Part shown: positions 5,733 through 11,557 of the stretch, in pieces
Layout: every line of letters starts with the position of its first letter
Position numbering within the stretch: position 1 is the stretch's first letter
Origin: Paracoccaceae bacterium
GTDB lineage: Bacteria > Pseudomonadota > Alphaproteobacteria > Rhodobacterales > Rhodobacteraceae
Length of the DNA stretch: 11,557 nt
NCBI GenBank assembly: GCA_003551745.1
Contig: PUNI01000238.1
Location: 1 to 11,557 of the forward strand
Direction of reading: 5' to 3'
Program-made: the position numbers and the translations under genes
The notes under the pieces: generated by a model
Told to the model about the DNA's origin: nothing
Database searches by the model: none
Seen by the model: only the letters and a program-made list of their open reading frames with translations

Positions 5733-6634
5733 CCACGGCGGCCCTGATGCTCGCGGCGGCGCTGGCGCTGCTGTGGTGGCAGGACGGGCTCGACACGCTG
5801 GCACGTTGGGCCGCCGACGGGCAGCGCACGGCGCAGAATGCCATGGCCGGCGCCCTGCGCGCCCTGCGGGCCGGCGAGCCGGGGGCCCTCGCGCTGCTGA
5901 TGGGCATCGCCTTCTCCTATGGGCTCTTCCATGCCGTGGGTCCGGGCCACGGCAAGGTCCTGCTGGGAGGATATGCGGCCGGAACAAGGGTGCCTCTGGG
6001 TCGGCTCGCCCTGATCGGGCTTGGCGCCAGCCTCGGCCAGGCCACCATGGCGGTGCTGATCGTTCATGGTGGGCTCGCCCTGTTCGATCTGAGCCGCGAG
6101 CATGTGCTGGGCCTCGGCGAGGGCGCGCTGGTGCAGGCCAGCAGCATCGCGATCGCCCTGATCGGGCTGTGGCTTTGCCTCGCTGGCGCCCGGGGCCTCC
6201 TGCGGCAGATGCGCCCGGCCCCGGTGATGCTCGGCGGGGTGGCGGCTGCGCACGGCCCCGCGGCCGCGGACGGGACATGCCCGTCCTGCGGCCATCGCCA
6301 CCTGCCAACGGCAGAGGAGGTGGCCGGCATCAGGGGCTGGCGCGAGGCCGCCGTGCTGATCGGGGCGATCGCGGTGCGGCCCTGCACCGGGGCCCTCTTC
6401 CTGCTGATCCTGACCTGGCGCATGGGGATCTCGGCAGCGGGCATTGCCGGCACCTATGTCATGGCGTTGGGCACGGCGATCGTCACCGTCGGTGTCGCCG
6501 CCCTGGCGGTGCTGGCCCGCGACGGGGCCTGGCGCTGGGCCGGGCGTCTGGGCGGTCTTGCGACGCTCGGCCCGCTCGTGCAGCTCGGTGCCGGCGCGCT
6601 GGTGATCGCCGTGGCGTTGCAGACCCTGCGCTGA
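5717..6634 (+). CDS. NicO/RcnA-type nickel/cobalt (divalent metal) transporter
   Basis: A 305-residue inner-membrane protein with about six to seven hydrophobic segments (near 6-20, 57-75, 95-116, 138-160, 210-232, 238-266, 283-300). The family hallmark is FHAVGPGHGK (71-80), with H72 and H78 as likely metal ligands, and RPCTGALFLL (221-230) is the second conserved membrane motif. Between them a hydrophilic loop holds H179 and CPSCGHRH (188-195), a compact Cys/His cluster likely to bind metal. In RcnA the corresponding loop is His-rich and the protein exports Ni/Co; other members import. Direction and metal cannot be decided here. The ATG at 5717 lies inside the end of the DUF1007 gene, with AGGAGG (5701-5706) ten bases before it, consistent with coupled translation. 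Confidence 0.87.
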   Translation: MRGALTTAALMLAAALALLWWQDGLDTLARWAADGQRTAQNAMAGALRALRAGEPGALALLMGIAFSYGLFHAVGPGHGKVLLGGYAAGTRVPLGRLALIGLGASLGQATMAVLIVHGGLALFDLSREHVLGLGEGALVQASSIAIALIGLWLCLAGARGLLRQMRPAPVMLGGVAAAHGPAAADGTCPSCGHRHLPTAEEVAGIRGWREAAVLIGAIAVRPCTGALFLLILTWRMGISAAGIAGTYVMALGTAIVTVGVAALAVLARDGAWRWAGRLGGLATLGPLVQLGAGALVIAVALQTLR

Positions 6635-6673
6635 GCCGACGGCCGGATCATCACTCGGCTGCGGACAGGGGTC
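6622..6673 (+). terminator. Nested hairpin spanning the NicO gene stop
   Basis: GACCCTG (6622-6628) can pair with CAGGGGTC (6666-6673, one bulged G), and inside it AGCCGA (6634-6639) pairs exactly with TCGGCT (6655-6660). The stop codon is embedded in the structure. There is no T-tract, so it could be a 3'-end-stabilising structure rather than an intrinsic terminator. Confidence 0.3.
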
Positions 6674-6706
6674 GGCACGGCACGCCGGAACCGTCGCTCG
6701 GTAGAG

Positions 6707-6739
6707 AAGCTGGCGCGCCTTGCCGCGCCGCGGCAGCTT
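6707..6739. repeat. Inverted repeat next to the lon -35 box
   Basis: AAGCTG (6707-6712) and CAGCTT (6734-6739) flank a second pair, GCGCG (6713-6717)/CGCGC (6724-6728), with loop CCTTGC and a 5-base bulge. The right arm runs into the CTTGAAA -35 element (6737-6743), so a protein bound here would compete with or assist RNA polymerase. Confidence 0.4.
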
Positions 6740-6765
6740 GAAAACGGCACCGGACTGCCCCACGT
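6737..6765 (+). promoter_or_regulatory. Heat-shock (sigma-32/RpoH) promoter of lon
   Basis: CTTGAAA (6737-6743), 14 bases, CCCCACGT (6758-6765). The -35 box is a complete match to the sigma-32 consensus CTTGAAA, and the -10 box matches CCCCATNT except for one base. Spacing is in the accepted range. It lies about 80-110 bp before the lon start codon, and lon is a classic RpoH target, so context and sequence agree. Confidence 0.7.
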
Positions 6766-6768
6766 TAC

Positions 6769-6841
6769 ACCTCGATGATGCATGGGGGATGCAAGGGGTC
6801 GCCGCTGCGATGGGGCCCGTGTCATCCGCCCCCAACGAGGT
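6769..6841 (+). promoter_or_regulatory. Structured lon leader that can hide the ribosome site
   Basis: ACCTCG (6769-6774) is exactly complementary to CGAGGT (6836-6841), which contains the Shine-Dalgarno GAGG (6837-6840) of lon. Inside, GGGGG (6784-6788) pairs with CCCCC (6829-6833) and ATG (6789-6791) with CAT (6823-6825). The result is a base stem closing over an inner stem, the layout of an RNA thermometer. The transcription start expected from the heat-shock promoter is near 6772, so the left arm may be complete only in transcripts from further upstream. No folding energy was computed. Confidence 0.35.
6837..6840 (+). promoter_or_regulatory. lon: Ribosome binding site deciding the lon start
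   Basis: GAGG seven bases before ATG 6848. It selects MSVKPSQSHPVLPLRD over an in-frame ATG at 6782, which lies in the predicted leader and lacks a ribosome site. Confidence 0.55.
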
Positions 6842-6847
6842 TCCCCG

Positions 6848-9256
<2,409 letters not shown>

Positions 9257-9282
9257 GGTCGGGAAGGACGGCTTTCGGCCAT

Positions 9283-9304
9283 GTTTCGGGCCGGCCCTCG
9301 AAAC
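9283..9304. terminator. Hairpin between convergent lon and proA
   Basis: GTTTCGGG (9283-9290) pairs with CTCGAAAC (9297-9304), eight pairs including one G-U, around loop CCGGCC. It lies in the 125-bp gap (9257-9381) between the two convergent genes, as a bidirectional terminator would. Neither strand has a clear T-tract after the stem. The GTTTCGG heptamer recurs at 9316-9322. Confidence 0.4.
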
Positions 9305-9381
9305 AGCGGCGGCCCGTTTCGGTCTCGCCCGTGCCGCTCATGAGGCCGCCTGCGCATTCTCGCGACGGTCATTTGCGCGGG

Positions 9382-10647
9382 CTACGGGCGTGTCGTGCCG
9401 TTCCCGGTCACCAGATACTTGAAGGAGGTCAGTTGCTCGGCGCCGACGGGGCCGCGCGCGTGGATCTTGCCGGTCGCGATGCCGATCTCGGCGCCCATCC
9501 CGAACTCGCCGCCATCGGCAAACTGGGTCGAGGCGTTGTGCATAAGGATCGCGCTATCGATCCGGGTGAAGAAGCGCTCGGCCGCCGCAGCCTCCTCGGT
9601 GACGATGGCCTCGGTGTGCCCCGAGCCATGGCGCCGGATGTGAGCGATCGCCCCGTCCACATCCTCGACCACGGCGACGGCGATGATGCTGTCGAGGAAC
9701 TCGCGGCCGAAGTCCTCTAGCGCGGCCGGCCGCACACCGGGCAGATGCTGCAGACCCTCGCCGGCGCGCACCTCGACCCCGGCCGCGACCAGATCGGCGA
9801 TGATCCGCGCTCCGAGCTCGCCCGCGATGGCGCGATGGAGCAGCAGGCATTCGGCGGCGCCGCAGATGCCGGTGCGGCGGGTCTTGGCGTTCAGCACGAC
9901 GGCCCGGGCCTTGGCCGCATCGGCGCCGGCATCGACATAGACATGGCAGATGCCTTCCAGATGCGCGAACACCGGCACGCGGGCCTCCGCCTCTACCAGC
10001 CCCACCAGCCCCTTGCCGCCGCGCGGCACGATCACGTCGAGATACCCGCGCATCCGCAGCATCTCCGTCACCGCGGCGCGGTCGCGGGTGGGCACGATCT
10101 GGATCGCATCCTCGGGAAGCCCGGCGGTTTGCAGCCCGGCGATAAGGCAGGCATGGATCGCGCGCGCCGAATGGAAGCTCTCCGAGCCGCCGCGCAGGAT
10201 CACCGAATTGCCCGCCTTCAGGCAGAGCGCGCCGGCATCGGCGGTGACGTTGGGCCTGCTCTCGAACACCACGCCGACCACGCCGAGTGGCGTGCGCACC
10301 CTGCGGATGCGCAGCCCCGAGGGCACCTCCCACTCGGCGATCACCTGACCGACCGGGTCGGCCTGATCGGCCACCGCGCGCAATCCATTGGCGATCGCGT
10401 CGAGGCGGGCATCGTCGAGCATGAGCCGATCAAGCATCGCCGGGCTCAGCCCTTTGCCCTCGCCATGGGCCATGTCGTGACCATTGGCCGTCAGGATCTC
10501 GGTGCGCTGTGCCTCCAGCGCGTCGGCTGCGCCGTGCAGCGCGGTGCGTTTGGCTTCGGGCGGCGCGAAGGCGAGGTCGGCGGCGGCGGCCCGCGCACGG
10601 CGGCCCATCTCGTCCATCAGTCCGGGAATGTCCTCGAGATCCTTCAT
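9382..10647 (-). CDS. proA: Glutamate-5-semialdehyde dehydrogenase (gamma-glutamyl phosphate reductase)
   Basis: A 421-residue cytoplasmic enzyme of the aldehyde dehydrogenase superfamily; it reduces gamma-glutamyl phosphate with NADPH to glutamate semialdehyde, the second step of proline synthesis. Visible are the [15 protein letters not shown] segment (123-137), [14 protein letters not shown] (143-156), [10 protein letters not shown] (205-214) and the catalytic Cys C262 in [13 protein letters not shown] (254-266). The C-terminal part has [11 protein letters not shown] (340-350) and the [18 protein letters not shown] end (385-402) typical of ProA. Length matches the family (about 417). The ATG overlaps the proB stop by four bases (ATGA), so both proline enzymes are made from one message and the unstable phosphate intermediate can be passed on. 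Confidence 0.97.
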   Translation of the reverse strand: MKDLEDIPGLMDEMGRRARAAAADLAFAPPEAKRTALHGAADALEAQRTEILTANGHDMAHGEGKGLSPAMLDRLMLDDARLDAIANGLRAVADQADPVGQVIAEWEVPSGLRIRRVRTPLGVVGVVFESRPNVTADAGALCLKAGNSVILRGGSESFHSARAIHACLIAGLQTAGLPEDAIQIVPTRDRAAVTEMLRMRGYLDVIVPRGGKGLVGLVEAEARVPVFAHLEGICHVYVDAGADAAKARAVVLNAKTRRTGICGAAECLLLHRAIAGELGARIIADLVAAGVEVRAGEGLQHLPGVRPAALEDFGREFLDSIIAVAVVEDVDGAIAHIRRHGSGHTEAIVTEEAAAAERFFTRIDSAILMHNASTQFADGGEFGMGAEIGIATGKIHARGPVGAEQLTSFKYLVTGNGTTRP

Positions 10648-11557
10648 AGCACCATGTCGTCCCTGTGGATCAGCGCCGCTCGGCCGGGATAGCCGAGGAT
10701 GCGCGCGATGTCACCCGACCTGCGGCCGCGGATGGCCGCCGCCTCCTCGGCCGTGTAGCGCACGAGCCCCAGCCCGATGCGGGCGCCGTCCGGCCCCTCG
10801 ATCGCCACCGGGTCGCCGCGCCCGAAGCTGCCGGAGACGTCCACCACCCCGGCCGGCAGCAGCGAGCGGCCCGCGCGCAACGCCGCGACCGCGCCGGCAT
10901 CGACCCTCAGCCGGCCGCGGTCCTTCATCGCCCCGATCCAGCGCTTGCGCGCGGCCTGCGGATCGCCCTGCGCGGCGAACCACGTCGCGGGCGCGCCCCC
11001 CTCCAGCGCCTGCAGCGTCTGCATCCGGCTGCCCAGCGTGATCGCCATGGCGCAGCCCGCCGCTGTCGCCGTCTTGGCGGCCATCAGCTTGGTCACCATG
11101 CCACCCCGCGACAGGCGCGAGGCCGCGCCGCCGGCCATCGCCTCCACCTCCGGGGTCACGCGGGCGACCTCGGGCAGGTGCCGCGCCGCGGGGTCGGTCT
11201 GGGGATTGGCTGTGTAGAGCCCGTCCACATCCGACAGCAGCACCAGCACATCCGCGCCCACCGTCACCGCCACCTGGGCCCCCAGCCGGTCGTTGTCGCC
11301 ATAGCGGATCTCGTCCGTGGCCACGGTGTCGTTCTCGTTCACGATGGGCACCGCGCCGAGGCCCAGCAGCGTCTCCAGCGTGGCGCGGGTGTTCAGATAC
11401 CGCCGCCGGTCCTCGGTGTCCTCCAGCGTCACCAGCACCTGCGCCGCGGTGATGCCATGGGGCGCGAGCGCCGCCTGATAGGCGCCCGCGAGCCGGATCT
11501 GCCCCACGGCCGCGGCTGCCTGCGAGCGTTCCAGCGGGGGATCGGGGTCGTCGATCC
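10644..11557 (-). CDS. proB: Glutamate 5-kinase, N-terminus cut by window edge
   Basis: 303 codons of ProB are present; compared with the 367-residue E. coli enzyme, about 65 N-terminal residues lie beyond the right edge. ProB phosphorylates glutamate with ATP, the first and feedback-controlled step of proline synthesis. The amino acid kinase domain shows [37 protein letters not shown] and [15 protein letters not shown]. The last ~80 residues, from about [13 protein letters not shown] to RILGYPGR, form the PUA domain found in full-length bacterial ProB. The frame is open through base 11557 ([17 protein letters not shown] visible), so the apparent GTG at 11507 is an internal valine, not a start. 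The stop overlaps the proA ATG. Confidence 0.96.
   Translation of the reverse strand, partial: IDDPDPPLERSQAAAAVGQIRLAGAYQAALAPHGITAAQVLVTLEDTEDRRRYLNTRATLETLLGLGAVPIVNENDTVATDEIRYGDNDRLGAQVAVTVGADVLVLLSDVDGLYTANPQTDPAARHLPEVARVTPEVEAMAGGAASRLSRGGMVTKLMAAKTATAAGCAMAITLGSRMQTLQALEGGAPATWFAAQGDPQAARKRWIGAMKDRGRLRVDAGAVAALRAGRSLLPAGVVDVSGSFGRGDPVAIEGPDGARIGLGLVRYTAEEAAAIRGRRSGDIARILGYPGRAALIHRDDMVL

Noticed and set aside
10644..11507. proB starting at GTG 11507
   Set aside because: The frame and ProB-like sequence continue without interruption to the window edge, so the GTG is an internal valine codon.

Overview
The window is about 11.6 kb of very GC-rich DNA with strong G/C preference at third codon positions. 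The set of genes (class I-type PPK2, a DUF1007/NicO metal pair, Lon, proB-proA with ATGA overlap, a desaturase next to a DUF2061 protein) points to an alphaproteobacterium, most likely of the Rhodobacterales. That assignment rests on gene content and codon use only. All genes look chromosomal and mostly housekeeping; I see no insertion sequence, phage, CRISPR array, tRNA or rRNA.

Left part (1-3305): the last 26 codons of an unidentified plus-strand gene meet head-on, 3 bp apart, a minus-strand pair made of a small DUF2061 membrane protein and a histidine-box fatty acid desaturase, joined by an ATGA overlap. Divergent from them is an XRE-type regulator. The ~100 bp between them holds an AT-rich, near-perfect 21-bp dyad that is a natural operator. 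The regulator's C-terminal part resembles the DUF5753-type domain that follows XRE helices in actinobacteria. Together they look like a self-contained membrane-lipid control unit. A Tas-like aldo/keto reductase follows on the minus strand.

Middle part (3528-6634): a polyphosphate kinase 2 gene ends in a hairpin. It is followed by a decayed class I SAM-dependent methyltransferase gene, recognisable from family motifs scattered over two, then three, reading frames with the central part missing. Next comes a two-gene metal-transport unit, an exported DUF1007 protein and a NicO-type membrane transporter whose reading frames overlap by 16 bp, preceded by a plausible sigma-70 promoter.

Right part (6848-11557): a full-length Lon protease gene has a close match to a sigma-32 heat-shock promoter and a 5' leader that could fold its own Shine-Dalgarno sequence into a stem. 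It converges with a minus-strand proB-proA operon for proline synthesis; proB runs off the right edge of the window.
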